This document shows, piece by piece, positions 43,944 through 54,041 of a stretch of DNA of 64,000 nucleotides. The notes under the pieces are model-generated. The model did not search any database and was not told the DNA's origin. It worked only from the letters and a program-made list of their open reading frames with translations. Where the stretch lies: NCBI RefSeq assembly GCF_010725055.1, contig NZ_BJKB01000009.1:62001-126000 (forward strand), written 5' to 3'. This DNA is from Gelidibacter japonicus (GTDB lineage: Bacteria > Bacteroidota > Bacteroidia > Flavobacteriales > Flavobacteriaceae). Position 1 is the stretch's first letter. Each line of letters starts with the position of its first letter. The position numbers and the translations under genes were made by a program.

Positions 43944-44744
43944 TTAATTTATACTTACTTTCTGATTAATTAATTTGTCTTCTGCTATCCGTATTTCAGT
44001 AAATAACTTATAGAGCTGCTCACCTTCATTTCCTAAAACCCTAAGCACATAGGCGTTGTCTAACAACTTGGATATTCCGTAACTGATGCCTTCTTCTGTT
44101 GATAGTCGGTTGGATATGTTGTCCATGCGTTCTTTGACATCAGTTTCGGGAGTTATAAAAAATAAACTTCCTTGATGGGTGTATTCTTCATATTGACCAA
44201 ACTGTCTCAAATCTATCTTCTCAGGAACGATATAGAGATTGTCTTTAAAAATTAAGACGTTCTCTTGATATATTTCTGTAATGGCATGATGCTTTTTAAA
44301 TTGGAACATCTCTTCTTCAGCCATATATTTACGTCCACAGGTTAAAATTTCGCCCCATAATAGGGTGCTAGTGCTTTTGAGATGAATCGTACTCTTAGCG
44401 GTATAACGTGCTCCTTTATGAGGTACGACAGGGTGGGGTACATGGCTAAAATAAGAACTATCGCCAACTGAAATATTCATATGTTGGTTGGTGCCTTTTT
44501 CAGAAATAAAGATGCGCTGATAGGATTGGGTCTGCAAATTCAATGAGGACCCATCTATAACTTCAATATTGATATCGTAAAAATCATCATTTAGGATCCC
44601 AGGTGATGAGGACATGACCATCATCTCCAACAAGGGATTTTTTTTATTTTCCCTTACTTCAACTAAGTTAAAGGGCGGTGTAAAATAGACGTCTTTCAGT
44701 ATCGTTTGCTCCCTTAGTCCTGTTTTTAGGCTGTATTTCTCCAT
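43944..44744 (-). CDS. ureD: Urease accessory protein UreD
   Basis: A 266-residue UreD/UreH scaffold with typical segments LKDVYFTPPFNLVEVR, NLQTQSYQRIF and GARYTAKSTIHLKSTSTLLWGEILTCGR. UreD binds the apo-urease with UreF and UreG and channels nickel into the active site. Its start overlaps the ureG stop by one base (TAATG), showing translational coupling. Confidence 0.93.
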   Translation of the reverse strand: MEKYSLKTGLREQTILKDVYFTPPFNLVEVRENKKNPLLEMMVMSSSPGILNDDFYDINIEVIDGSSLNLQTQSYQRIFISEKGTNQHMNISVGDSSYFSHVPHPVVPHKGARYTAKSTIHLKSTSTLLWGEILTCGRKYMAEEEMFQFKKHHAITEIYQENVLIFKDNLYIVPEKIDLRQFGQYEEYTHQGSLFFITPETDVKERMDNISNRLSTEEGISYGISKLLDNAYVLRVLGNEGEQLYKLFTEIRIAEDKLINQKVSIN

Positions 44745-45385
44745 TATCTTAGTAGTTGAGGTTCTTCAGTTTGCTCCTCCACCAAAGCATAACGCTTTAT
44801 CCATTGGATCACACTGTCTAAACCGTCATCAATCATAAGATTCGTAAATACAAAAGGTTGTCCATTTCGCATTCTGCGTGCATCGTCTTCCATTAGCTTC
44901 AAATCGGCCTTTACATAAGGGGCCAAATCCTTTTTGTTGATTACCAATAAATCGGAACGGGTAATTCCAGGACCGCCTTTACGTGGAATATCGGATCCTG
45001 CAGCTACGGAAATCACAAAAATGGTGACATCGGCAAGGTCAGGACTGAAGGTGGCAGATAAATTATCACCACCACTTTCAATAAATACAATTTCTATATC
45101 AGGATGTCTATTCACGATTTCGTCAACGGCCTCAAGATTCATACTGGCATCTTCTCGAATGGCGGTATGTGGGCATCCTCCCGTTTCCACACCTATAATT
45201 CTATTTGGGTCCAATGACGAGTTGCTTTCAAGATATTTAGCGTCTTCCTTTGTGTAAATATCATTGGTGACGACACCGATGCTATAGTCTTTTGAAATTC
45301 TTCTTGTTAGTTTTTCTATCAAAGCTGTTTTTCCGGATCCTACTGGTCCCGCAACGCCAATCTTTATATATTTTCTTTCTTCCAT
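44744..45385 (-). CDS. ureG: Urease accessory GTPase UreG
   Basis: 213 residues from ATG 45385, which gives the normal UreG length; an upstream ATG at 45478 inside ureF is not used. It carries the P-loop GPVGSGKT, the nickel-binding Cys-Pro-His in [15 protein letters not shown], and the NKKDLAPYV base-recognition motif. UreG hydrolyses GTP to load nickel into urease together with UreE, UreF and UreD. Confidence 0.95.
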   Translation of the reverse strand: MEERKYIKIGVAGPVGSGKTALIEKLTRRISKDYSIGVVTNDIYTKEDAKYLESNSSLDPNRIIGVETGGCPHTAIREDASMNLEAVDEIVNRHPDIEIVFIESGGDNLSATFSPDLADVTIFVISVAAGSDIPRKGGPGITRSDLLVINKKDLAPYVKADLKLMEDDARRMRNGQPFVFTNLMIDDGLDSVIQWIKRYALVEEQTEEPQLLR

Positions 45386-45408
45386 TAGTGTTTTTATTAT
45401 TGGTTCTT

Positions 45409-46122
45409 TTAAGACATGTATAATCTTGAATAGAGATGCTCGTGCTGCATGCACTTTATGTCTAAAGCTGTATTGCACACCCCATGCAAATCTCTTTCTA
45501 CTTCCATTATTTCTAAAGTCAAGGCTTCGATTAGGCCTTGTACATTATAAATTATTTGTTGACCATCTGTTTGGCCAAGCGGCACAAGCTTTACCGCATT
45601 TGTAACCATAGCCACGGCAGCATTGTAAAGAAATGCACAGGTAGCCTTCTCCTTATTTATTTTTAAAAGTGCTGTAATGATCCCATAAACCACTGAATAA
45701 TGACCCTGCATCTTTTTTTCTTCAATGAGATTGTTGATTTCATTTAGAAAGGGATTATCTAATAATGCAGCATAAATTTTTATAAGTCGCGTGCCCAATT
45801 TCAGACTTGCCTCGCGCACTTCCAGTGGGGCCTTCAAAGCTTGACATTCATTGTCTAATTTCAGGATTTCATCTAAGTTGTTTTGCTCGGTGAATTCAAA
45901 AGCCAATTTTACTGCTAAGCCATCATTATACTTATAGTTGTTTTTCAACATGCTTTCTACAAAATCTTGGGTGGTGGAAGCGTTCTTTACCAGATTCTGC
46001 TGAACGTAGGTTTCCAAGCCGTTTGAATGCGAAAATCCGCCAATGGGCAACGTAGGATCCGTAATATGGAGTATTTCAATAAGTGAACCCAATTCTGTAG
46101 GTTTGGTTGTGTTCTTATTCAT
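45409..46122 (-). CDS. ureF: Urease accessory protein UreF
   Basis: 237 residues from ATG 46122; a TTG 11 codons upstream is less likely. It is helical, with the UreF opening [25 protein letters not shown] and the [12 protein letters not shown] segment near the end. UreF gates UreG GTPase activity in the activation complex. It lies between ureE and ureG on the same strand. Confidence 0.93.
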   Translation of the reverse strand: MNKNTTKPTELGSLIEILHITDPTLPIGGFSHSNGLETYVQQNLVKNASTTQDFVESMLKNNYKYNDGLAVKLAFEFTEQNNLDEILKLDNECQALKAPLEVREASLKLGTRLIKIYAALLDNPFLNEINNLIEEKKMQGHYSVVYGIITALLKINKEKATCAFLYNAAVAMVTNAVKLVPLGQTDGQQIIYNVQGLIEALTLEIMEVERDLHGVCNTALDIKCMQHEHLYSRLYMS

Positions 46123-46194
46123 TTGATTTTTTCTTATAAATAATCTGCTGCCCAAAAAATGTGTTTTCTCAGGCAGCAGTATTTAATATGTATG

Positions 46195-46701
46195 CTACTC
46201 TTTAGTTGTTAATTCAAGAATTTTTGAAAATAGAGAACTTCCAGATTTACCGTGTTGATGAGGTTCTACGTTAGCCTTCAACATATTGAGCAATTTGCAA
46301 TGGGTTTTTGTGACCTCGTACCCGGTAGCTATAAGGAGGCGTTCCAAAGGTTTTTCGTAGGGAATAAGCACGTGGTCATCTTGAATAAAAAGCGGCAAGT
46401 GTTTATTTCCTATTTCATAACAAACCGTTCCCATTTCATAAATTGATCTTGGGGTTACTTGAATGGCATCACAAGGCAAAATATTTACAATCACAACCTT
46501 GTCGGGGTCTTCATAAACAATATCACCTTCTTTAAGTCGTGTTCCTTCCTTTAGAAATTTAATGACGATTTCTTGATTTTCTTCCGACCGTTTGCGCATA
46601 ATACGCTTAGTAGTCTCGAACCATTGCAAGTTTAGAACATCTTTAGTTTTATTGCCAATGGGGTATGTTTCTATATTTCCAATTACTTCTTTACAGATCA
46701 T
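46195..46701 (-). CDS. ureE: Urease nickel metallochaperone UreE
   Basis: A 168-residue protein with the UreE N-terminal domain (RKRSEENQEIVIKFLKEGTRLKEGDIVYED) and the C-terminal nickel-binding domain (LLIATGYEVTKTHCKLLNMLKANVEPHQHGKSG). The metal-binding tail is short, ending in one HQH, instead of the histidine-rich tail of Klebsiella UreE. It hands nickel to UreG and lies 25 bp after ureC. Confidence 0.92.
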   Translation of the reverse strand: MICKEVIGNIETYPIGNKTKDVLNLQWFETTKRIMRKRSEENQEIVIKFLKEGTRLKEGDIVYEDPDKVVIVNILPCDAIQVTPRSIYEMGTVCYEIGNKHLPLFIQDDHVLIPYEKPLERLLIATGYEVTKTHCKLLNMLKANVEPHQHGKSGSSLFSKILELTTKE

Positions 46702-46726
46702 ATCTTTATTTTAAGAATCAACACTC

Positions 46727-48454
46727 TTAAAAAAGAAAGTATAGTTGACCTAATGGAACAACCTCAAGAGGCTCACAGGAAATGACTTTTCCGTCTACAG
46801 TTACCTCATAATTCTCTGGGTTTACCTCAATATTTGGACATGCACTGTTGTGAATCATATCTTTTTTACCAACTGTTCTACAACCTTTCACAGGTAATAG
46901 TTCTTTCTTAACACCGTATTTTTCGGCGATTTTGTTGTCAATTCCAGCTTGAGAAACAAAGGTCACAGATGTTTTGTGAACAGCCGAACCCAAAGTCCCG
47001 TACATATTTCGCATTAAAACGGGTTGTGGCGTAGGAATAGCCGCGTTTGGATCTCCCATTTTGCTGGCTGCAATCATCCCTCCTTTGATTACCATTTCGG
47101 GCTTTGCACCAAAAAATGCCGGTTTCCACAATACCAGATCGGCCATTTTACCGGGCTCAATAGACCCCACATATTTTGAAATACCATGCACGAGTGCTGG
47201 ATTTATAGTGTACTTGGCTATGTATCTTTTTGCTCTGAAGTTGTCTGCTTCAATGACTTTATCTTCTTCTAAAAATCCACGTTGCAACTTGTTCTTGTGA
47301 GCGGTCTGCCATGTTCTGATAACAACTTCAGCAACCCTTCCCATTGCTTGTGAGTCTGAACTCATCATACTAATAACGCCCATGTCATGAAGAATATCCT
47401 CTGCGGCCATAGTTTCTTTTCTGATTCTCGAATCTGCGAAAGCGACATCTTCAGGGATGGATTTTTTTAAGTGGTGAGCAACCATGAGCATGTCTAAATG
47501 CTCATCAATAGTATTGACAGTATAGGGCATTGTTGGATTGGTTGAGCTCGGGAGTACATAAGGATGTGATGCAATTTTCATAATATCCGGAGCATGTCCG
47601 CCACCAGCGCCTTCAGTATGGAAAGTATGGATGGTTCTGCCGTTTATAGCCTTAACGGTGTCCTCTAAAAACCCTGCTTCGTTCAAGCTATCGGCATGTA
47701 GAGCAACCTGAATATCATATTCATCTGCTACTTTAAGCGAAGCATCAAGTGCAGCTGGTGTGGCTCCCCAATCTTCATGTACTTTTAATCCTAGTGCTCC
47801 AGCCTCGATTTGTTCTATCAAAGGAGCTGTTGTGCTACAGTTTCCTTTACCAAAAAAACCTATGTTCATTGGGAAATTCTCTGAAGCTTGCATCATTTTC
47901 TCTAAATGCCAAGCGCCAGAGGTTACCAAGGTGGCACTTGTGCCATCTGCGGGTCCGGATCCTCCACCTATCATCGTGGTAACACCACTAAACAAAGCAT
48001 GATCAATTTGTTGTGGACTGATAAAATGGACATGTGTATCTATTGCACCTGCGGTAAGAATATGACCGGCACCAGAATGAACTTCTGTAGATGCGCCTAT
48101 AATCATATTTTCCGTAATACCATCCATGGTATCAGGGTTTCCTGCTTTACCAAGACCCACAATTTTTCCGTCTTTAATTCCTAAATCGCCTTTTACAATA
48201 CCCCAATGATCTAAAACGATGACGTTTAAGATGACAAAATCGAGCACATTCTCATCTCTTGTTCTGGTTGATGATTGTGCCATTCCATCCCTTACATTCT
48301 TGCCGCCTCCAAATGTACTTTCCTCTCCGTAATTATCACTATTGAAATCTTTTTCAATTTGAATAAAAAGTTCAGTGTCTCCCAAGCGTATTTTATCGCC
48401 TACGGTAGGCCCATAAATATTTGCGTATTTTATTCTATCTAGTTTGAAACTCAT
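46727..48454 (-). CDS. ureC: Urease alpha subunit UreC
   Basis: The 575-residue catalytic subunit. The di-nickel ligands are His141 and His143 (DTHVHF), carbamylated Lys224 ([10 protein letters not shown]), His253 ([12 protein letters not shown]), His279 ([13 protein letters not shown]) and Asp367 (SSDSQAMG), so the enzyme should be active. The mobile-flap cysteine normally found in MVCHHL is Ala326 here (MVAHHL). It hydrolyses urea to ammonia and carbamate in the cytoplasm. Its ATG overlaps the ureB stop by 3 bp, and it is followed by ureE. Confidence 0.96.
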   Translation of the reverse strand: MSFKLDRIKYANIYGPTVGDKIRLGDTELFIQIEKDFNSDNYGEESTFGGGKNVRDGMAQSSTRTRDENVLDFVILNVIVLDHWGIVKGDLGIKDGKIVGLGKAGNPDTMDGITENMIIGASTEVHSGAGHILTAGAIDTHVHFISPQQIDHALFSGVTTMIGGGSGPADGTSATLVTSGAWHLEKMMQASENFPMNIGFFGKGNCSTTAPLIEQIEAGALGLKVHEDWGATPAALDASLKVADEYDIQVALHADSLNEAGFLEDTVKAINGRTIHTFHTEGAGGGHAPDIMKIASHPYVLPSSTNPTMPYTVNTIDEHLDMLMVAHHLKKSIPEDVAFADSRIRKETMAAEDILHDMGVISMMSSDSQAMGRVAEVVIRTWQTAHKNKLQRGFLEEDKVIEADNFRAKRYIAKYTINPALVHGISKYVGSIEPGKMADLVLWKPAFFGAKPEMVIKGGMIAASKMGDPNAAIPTPQPVLMRNMYGTLGSAVHKTSVTFVSQAGIDNKIAEKYGVKKELLPVKGCRTVGKKDMIHNSACPNIEVNPENYEVTVDGKVISCEPLEVVPLGQLYFLF

Positions 48455-48825
48455 GCTTTGGTGTTTTTAAAATTTTCAGACTCCATTTTCTTCATCGCTT
48501 TTGCTAGACTCTCTTTTGATGTTGTATCTCCTTGTGTGAGATTATTTGCACCATATGATTTTCTGTTCCCACTGATATCTATTAATTGTACCTCGGTGGC
48601 TTCGCCTGGTTCTAAACGAATTGCGGTTCCTGATAAAATATCCATTCGTTTTCCAAATGCCTTTTTACGATCAAAGGAAATCTCCTTATTGACTTCAAAA
48701 AAATGAAAATGAGACCCCACCTGTACAGGTCGGTCACCAGTATTGATTACTTTTAATGTGATGCTTTCTTGGTTGGCATTACAAACTATTTGTTCTTTTT
48801 TTAAAATATATTCTCCTGGTATCAT
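48451..48825 (-). CDS. ureB: Urease beta subunit UreB
   Basis: A 124-residue beta chain with [29 protein letters not shown] and [17 protein letters not shown], all typical. It is a separate gene, not the fused form of Helicobacter. It is required for assembly of the trimeric (alpha-beta-gamma)3 enzyme. It is translationally coupled to ureC. Confidence 0.95.
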   Translation of the reverse strand: MIPGEYILKKEQIVCNANQESITLKVINTGDRPVQVGSHFHFFEVNKEISFDRKKAFGKRMDILSGTAIRLEPGEATEVQLIDISGNRKSYGANNLTQGDTTSKESLAKAMKKMESENFKNTKA

Positions 48826-48841
48826 AGTATTCTGAGTTTCA

Positions 48842-49144
48842 TTAACGAATAGGGTTGGTTACTGTGACCAACTTTGTCCCATCAGGGAAAGTGGCCTCAA
48901 TTTGCACATCTGTAATCATTTCTGGAACACCTTCCATGACGTCTTCTCTGGTAAGAAATGTGGCACCTAATTGCATCAAATCTGCTACTTTTTTGCCATC
49001 TCTAGCTAATTCATGTAACCGTGCACTTATTAATGCTATGGATTCTGGATAATTTAGCTTTAAGCCTCTTGCTTTTCGCTTTTCAGCAAGTTCACCCGCT
49101 AAAAAAAGCATGAGTTTTTCTGTTTCTCTTGAGGTTAATTTCAT
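48842..49144 (-). CDS. ureA: Urease gamma subunit UreA
   Basis: A 100-residue gamma chain, the normal length: [45 protein letters not shown] and [24 protein letters not shown]-like end are typical. It is the first gene of the urease operon. No clear TAnnTTTG promoter was seen in the 340 bp upstream. Confidence 0.96.
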   Translation of the reverse strand: MKLTSRETEKLMLFLAGELAEKRKARGLKLNYPESIALISARLHELARDGKKVADLMQLGATFLTREDVMEGVPEMITDVQIEATFPDGTKLVTVTNPIR

Positions 49145-49416
49145 ATTTCTTTTGTTTTCTTAAATATATAAAAACTTATTCACTAATTTATTTCATTATC
49201 TCTAAGTTTTATCATTTTATTTTACACAAATGAAATTAGATGTTGGAGTTATCGAATTTCTAATGAATTGGGGATAAGTACTGTTTTCAAATTCATTTTT
49301 ATATGAGGGGTCAGAACAGGTACATATTACTTAGTCCAACAATTATTAATGCGTCTTGTAAGGTATTACTCCAGTTGAGGGGCTCCAAGATTTACATAAT
49401 TATCCTCATGTTTTTT

Positions 49417-49430
49417 ATGACAATTGTCAT
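49417..49430. promoter_or_regulatory. Perfect 14-bp palindrome upstream of nadA
   Basis: ATGACAATTGTCAT is centred about 64 bp before the nadA start. Candidate operator or activator site. Confidence 0.5.
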
Positions 49431-49473
49431 TTTTTGAAGAAAATGGAATACCTACCTTTTTCGGCTAAAAAAT

Positions 49474-49481
49474 TATTTTTG
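49474..49481 (+). promoter_or_regulatory. -7 box of nadA
   Basis: TATTTTTG lies 5 bp before the nadA ATG, so the transcript would start at or next to the start codon. No TTG is present at the expected -33 position. Confidence 0.45.
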
Positions 49482-49486
49482 ATCTT

Positions 49487-50413
49487 ATGAGTTTAAAAAT
49501 GAGAATCAACGAGTTGAGGGAAGAAAAGAATGCCGTAATTCTCGCACATTACTACCAGTGTGATGAAATTCAAGAAGTTGCGGACTATGTTGGCGATAGT
49601 TTGGGGCTTTCACAAAGAGCCGCTGAAACCGATGCATCTGTTATTGTGTTTGCAGGGGTTCATTTTATGGCAGAAACGGCAAAAATTCTCAATCCAACCA
49701 AAAAAGTATTATTGCCAGACTTAAATGCAGGTTGTTCATTGGCTGATTCTTGTCCACCAGAGGCCTTTTCAAAATTGGTAAAAGCCCACCCCGATCATTT
49801 GGTGATTACCTATATTAATTGTTCTGCAGAAATTAAAGCGATGAGCGACATTGTATGTACCTCCTCCAACGCCGTGAAAATAGTGGAGTCAGCACCTAAG
49901 GATAGGCCCATTATATTTGGGCCGGACAAAAATTTGGGCCGCTACATCAGTAAAAAAACGGGGCGGGATTTATTGCTTTGGGATGGATCCTGTGTGGTTC
50001 ATGAGGCTTTTTCTTTAGATAAGCTCTTGGCTCTTTATAAGGCCTATCCTGGATCAAAAATTATAGCCCATCCCGAATCGGAGGAGCACATTTTGGATCT
50101 TGCAACTTATATTGGTTCTACTGCAGGTATGATTGACTACGTAAAAAACCATCCAAAAGAACGGTTTATTGTTGCCACCGAAGCCGGCATATTGCACAAA
50201 ATGCAGATGGAGGTTCCGAACACGCTTCTTATTCCTGCTCCTGCAGAAGAAGACAACACTTGTGCCTGTAGTGAATGCGCTTTTATGAAAGTAAATACTC
50301 TTCAAAAAGTTTATGATTGTCTCTTAAATGAAACACCACAAATTGAAATTCAAGAGGACATAAGGTTGCGTGCACTACAACCAATTCAAAGAATGTTGGA
50401 ACTATCGAAATAA
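49487..50413 (+). CDS. nadA: Quinolinate synthase NadA
   Basis: A 308-residue [4Fe-4S] enzyme condensing iminoaspartate and dihydroxyacetone phosphate to quinolinate. Typical stretches are [42 protein letters not shown] and [17 protein letters not shown], which supply the cluster cysteines and substrate-binding residues. It is the first gene of a nadA-nadB-DGC operon and the normal length. Confidence 0.96.
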   Translation: MSLKMRINELREEKNAVILAHYYQCDEIQEVADYVGDSLGLSQRAAETDASVIVFAGVHFMAETAKILNPTKKVLLPDLNAGCSLADSCPPEAFSKLVKAHPDHLVITYINCSAEIKAMSDIVCTSSNAVKIVESAPKDRPIIFGPDKNLGRYISKKTGRDLLLWDGSCVVHEAFSLDKLLALYKAYPGSKIIAHPESEEHILDLATYIGSTAGMIDYVKNHPKERFIVATEAGILHKMQMEVPNTLLIPAPAEEDNTCACSECAFMKVNTLQKVYDCLLNETPQIEIQEDIRLRALQPIQRMLELSK

Positions 50414-50414
50414 A

Positions 50415-52007
50415 ATGGTAAACACAAATTTTCTTGTGATTGGCTCGGGGGTGGCAGGATTGACGTATGCCGTAAAGGTTGCCCAGAGATTTCCCGATAA
50501 GACCGTAGTTATTGTCACTAAAGCAGATGAGCAGGAATCCAACACCAAATATGCCCAAGGCGGGGTGGCAGTAGTATTGGATTTAAAGGAAGATTCTTTT
50601 GAAAAGCATATTCAGGACACTTTGGTGGCTGGAGATGGATTGTGCGATGAGGCCGTGGTTGAAATGGTAATTAAGGAAGGCCCAAAACGACTCAAGGAGT
50701 TAATGCTCTGGGGTGCCAATTTTGATCTTAATGATTCCGGTACACTGGACCTTGGAATTGAGGGTGGACACTCTATAAACCGTGTAGTGCATCATAAGGA
50801 TATTACCGGATTCGAGTTGGAGCGTGTATTGCTGCAACAAGTTCATAAACTGTCCAATGTCACAGTTTTACCCTATCATTTTGCATTGGACCTTATAACT
50901 GAACACCATCTTGATATTCCTGAATCTAAAAACATATCATGCTATGGAGCTTATGTATTGGATCAAAATACAGGAGATATAATGACGATAAAAGCAGATA
51001 GGACCTTACTGGCATCGGGTGGTATTGGTCGTTTATATGGTCATACCACAAATCCAACAATAGCAACTGGCGATGGTATTGCAATGGCCTATAGGGCTAA
51101 AGCTGAAATTAAAGATATGGAGTTTGTCCAATTTCATCCCACCGCCTTATATGACAAAAAGGATGGGCGCTCATTTTTGATCTCTGAAGCGGTCAGAGGG
51201 TTAGGCGCGGTTTTAAGAAATAAAAACGGACATAGATTTATGCCAGACTATGATAAAAGAGCAGAATTGGCTTCAAGGGATATCGTTTCTCAAAGCATTG
51301 ACAACGAGTTGAAAAAAACAGGTGACCCCCATGTCTTTTTAGATTGCACCCACTTAGATATCGACGTTTTCAAAAATCATTTTCCAAATATTTATCAAGA
51401 ATGTTTGACCAACCATATTGATGTTGAAAAAGATTGGATTCCCGTTGTTCCAGCCTCACATTATCTTTGCGGTGGCATAGTTGTGGACAAGAACGGCAAA
51501 ACTTCAGTGACCAATTTATTTGCCTGTGGTGAATGTTCCAGAACAGGTTTGCACGGGGCCAATAGATTGGCATCTAATTCTTTACTGGAAGCTTTGGTTT
51601 GCGCACATAATATATTTGAATACCAAGCAGCGCATCCGGTTGAACCGGTTCATGCCTTTATTCCTGAATGGGATGATGCAGGAACAAGAACGCCCAAGGA
51701 ATATGTTCAGATACACCACAATCTAACCCAGTTGCAGGCACTAATGAGGGATTATGTGGGAATTGTAAGAAGCGATAATCGCTTAAGAAAGGCAGTTCGG
51801 CATCTTGATCTGATTTATAACGAGGTTGAAGAACTTTATAAAGACATGAAAGTTAACACTGCACTATGTGAATTAAGAAACATGGTGAATGTAGCACACT
51901 TAATTATTAGTCAATCCTTGGAACGAAGGCTGAATAAAGGCGGTTATTATAATGTGGACAATGTGCCAGCGGCCGAAAAAGATAGTGTGATAAACGATTG
52001 GATTTAA
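50415..52007 (+). CDS. nadB: L-aspartate oxidase NadB
   Basis: 530 residues from ATG 50415, one base after the nadA stop; an in-frame ATG inside nadA is not used. It has the FAD-binding GSGVAGLTYAVKVA, KYAQGGVAVV, IEGGHSINRVVHHKDITG, MEFVQFHPTALY and the C-terminal helical domain with MRDYVGIVRSDNRL. It oxidises aspartate to iminoaspartate for NadA. Confidence 0.96.
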   Translation: MVNTNFLVIGSGVAGLTYAVKVAQRFPDKTVVIVTKADEQESNTKYAQGGVAVVLDLKEDSFEKHIQDTLVAGDGLCDEAVVEMVIKEGPKRLKELMLWGANFDLNDSGTLDLGIEGGHSINRVVHHKDITGFELERVLLQQVHKLSNVTVLPYHFALDLITEHHLDIPESKNISCYGAYVLDQNTGDIMTIKADRTLLASGGIGRLYGHTTNPTIATGDGIAMAYRAKAEIKDMEFVQFHPTALYDKKDGRSFLISEAVRGLGAVLRNKNGHRFMPDYDKRAELASRDIVSQSIDNELKKTGDPHVFLDCTHLDIDVFKNHFPNIYQECLTNHIDVEKDWIPVVPASHYLCGGIVVDKNGKTSVTNLFACGECSRTGLHGANRLASNSLLEALVCAHNIFEYQAAHPVEPVHAFIPEWDDAGTRTPKEYVQIHHNLTQLQALMRDYVGIVRSDNRLRKAVRHLDLIYNEVEELYKDMKVNTALCELRNMVNVAHLIISQSLERRLNKGGYYNVDNVPAAEKDSVINDWI

Positions 52008-52036
52008 ACATTACAAAAATTCTAAAATTTCTAACC

Positions 52037-52423
52037 ATGGAAAAACAAAAGCAAAAAAATCTACCATTAATATATTCCTGTTCTGGTTGCAGCAATGTGG
52101 CGCAATTGGCGAACGATATTGCCGTGAAAATGAATTATGATGGTATTGCCGAGATGTCCTGTATAGCTGGAGTAGGAGGTAAAGTCAAATCGCTTGTTAA
52201 AACGGCAAAATCAAATAGACCGATAATTGTTATTGACGGATGCCCTCTTCAATGTGCCAAAGAGTGTCTGAAGAACATAGACATCGAGCCTAACGAACAT
52301 ATTATTTTGACCGATTATGATCTAAAAAAAAGATATAATACCCGTTTAAATTTAGAGGATGAAATGGACGTCTTTGAGCAAATCGTAACAAAAACAAAAG
52401 AAATGCATTCAAATCGGCTATAA
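52037..52423 (+). CDS. DGC-type zinc-binding protein
   Basis: 128 residues from ATG 52037. IYSCSGCSNVAQLANDIAVKM, then EMSCIAGVGG and VIDGCPLQCAKECLKN give six cysteines in the pattern of DGC-domain (putative zinc-binding) proteins. The function of the family is unknown. It is third in line after nadA-nadB, 29 bp from nadB, and could protect or service the NadA cluster or bind metal independently. Confidence 0.82.
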   Translation: MEKQKQKNLPLIYSCSGCSNVAQLANDIAVKMNYDGIAEMSCIAGVGGKVKSLVKTAKSNRPIIVIDGCPLQCAKECLKNIDIEPNEHIILTDYDLKKRYNTRLNLEDEMDVFEQIVTKTKEMHSNRL

Positions 52424-52837
52424 AATGAAGTTTTTGTATTATTTAAACTTCCTTGCCTTCATTAGTATGGAAGAAGATTATAATAAAGATAATTTATTCC
52501 AAGTTGAAATGTTTGATCACCTAGCCGAAGATGGCAGAATGTTGTAGTGAAAATGAATGAAATTTCATTTTCATTGAAATGTTACGATGTGAATTATCAT
52601 ATAGCAATTCTAATTGGACTATCGCAAATATCTGTTTTAAGGCCTGCTTTTGCCTATTTTCAATCTGATCCAGTTTTGTCCTCCAACTAATCTGACAACA
52701 GAAGCATTAACGCGCCGGCAGATTTTTTTTTATAGATTAACTACGATTCTTGCTTAAAAACAACATTTAGGATGGATAGCTTTTTGACTTGATCCGTTAG
52801 ATGATCCAATATGATGTCAATGGAATCAGTAAAAAAC

Positions 52838-52872
52838 AAAAAAACCTTGCTAAAATAAATTAGCAAGGTTTT
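52838..52872 (-). terminator. Rho-independent terminator, minus strand
   Basis: A 13-bp perfect stem (52841-52853 with 52860-52872) and 6-nt loop are followed on the minus strand by seven T residues. It closes a minus-strand transcript that would contain the tRNA-like relic. Confidence 0.85.
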
Positions 52873-52880
52873 ACAGTTTT

Positions 52881-52960
52881 GGTGCTTCCACCGTGTGACC
52901 CGACTGGGGTCAGAACCTAAATCCTGAACGCCAGTAGAGCAGGGGTTCTTGCTATATCGT
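52881..52960 (-). other. tRNA-3'-end-like relic
   Basis: On the minus strand, GGTTCTGACCCCAGTCGGGT followed by CACACGG reads like the T-arm and acceptor end of a bacterial tRNA, but no matching 5' acceptor strand or cloverleaf can be drawn. It is followed by a terminator, as tRNA genes often are. It may be a decayed tRNA or an attachment-site remnant. Confidence 0.35.
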
Positions 52961-54041
52961 AATGTCAATGTTGACGAATTGTGAACTCATAACTTAAAAT
53001 AGGTTCAAAAACTTTCGTGATACAAATATAATGATTCTATTTTGTAACTGTCCTTTTTTTGGTGATACCTAAAATTTGAATCAGATCTAAGTAGGAGAAA
53101 TCTGCTCAATTATGTTTACTAAGCATTTTAATCATCCAGAATTGATTTAGATAAAGAAGAACTGCTCCAATTCATGTAATACAATGATTAACAATTGGTT
53201 CTGTGTTTCGATAGTTGTGAGTCTGTGTGTGAGTCTGTTAAAAACAAGAGCTTATGCGTTTCTTTTTTGAGAAATATAAAATTTTAGATATTTACTTGAA
53301 TTATTTGAGTACAAAATATTATATGATTTTGGATTTTCTCTTCATATAAGACAATAAGGTGATTGCCTTAAATTTAATAATAATTGATCATTGTCGTTAA
53401 CTATTTTAAGATTCTTTTGAATAAGTAGTGAATAGAATATATGTTATTACTTTGACTGAACAAGGTGTCGAATTTAGATTCTAAATTACTTTACTTATTA
53501 CCTTCGAATGTGACTGTTTTATTTTAGCACTCTCATGATTGCTAAGGTAGTCAGTTCATGTCTAATATGTTGTTCTCATCTATTGTTAACTCTAACGGAT
53601 TTTTCATTTTAAGGTAAGGAGAGAGTTCGACTCAAATTTAGATGTTATTAAAAAAATGGTATATGCCAAAAAAAATTATTGGTATATTATTGATGGTAAG
53701 ATAAACCTTTCCTTTGCTTAAGAAACTATTGGCAAGGTAAAGTTCCTTTCACTTAGTGGATCGGACAGACTGTACCATAAAGACTGAGTGTGATTTAGTT
53801 GGTAATGGTGGAGAGTAAAACAAAGATTATTGAGGATTCATGTTTATAAATTTTGGAATACTAATTGTTTTTCTGATACTATTAAGCAGATACAGTTTTG
53901 GAAATTATTGGATCCATCAATATGATTTGACTTTCCAAATCATCTACAATGATAATTAAGAAAAATCTATACCATTTTAGTTATTTAAACGAAATGGAAC
54001 GAAATTAAATTATGGATTAAACTTTACATTAAATTTATAAT

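Larger units (their letters stand above)
49145..49486. other. Divergent intergenic region, ureA/nadA
   Basis: 342 bp of AT-rich DNA with a 14-bp palindrome at 49417-49430 and a -7-like box at 49474-49481. Confidence 0.5.
52424..54041. other. 1.6-kb gene-poor AT-rich region
   Basis: No credible protein-coding frame. It contains the terminator at 52838-52872, the tRNA-like relic at 52881-52960, a short duplicated TGTGAGTCTG word near 53216-53235, and otherwise very AT-rich DNA. It has the look of a decayed insertion site. Confidence 0.5.

Noticed and set aside
52467-52547. 26-codon frame starting MEEDYNKDNLFQVEM
   Set aside because: Too short, no ribosome-binding or family signal, and lies in a decayed AT-rich region.
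52570-52700. Minus-strand stretch reading KLDQIENRQKQALKQIFAIVQLELL, like part of a coiled-coil protein
   Set aside because: No start, interrupted frame and no family that could be named; may be a gene remnant but unsupported.
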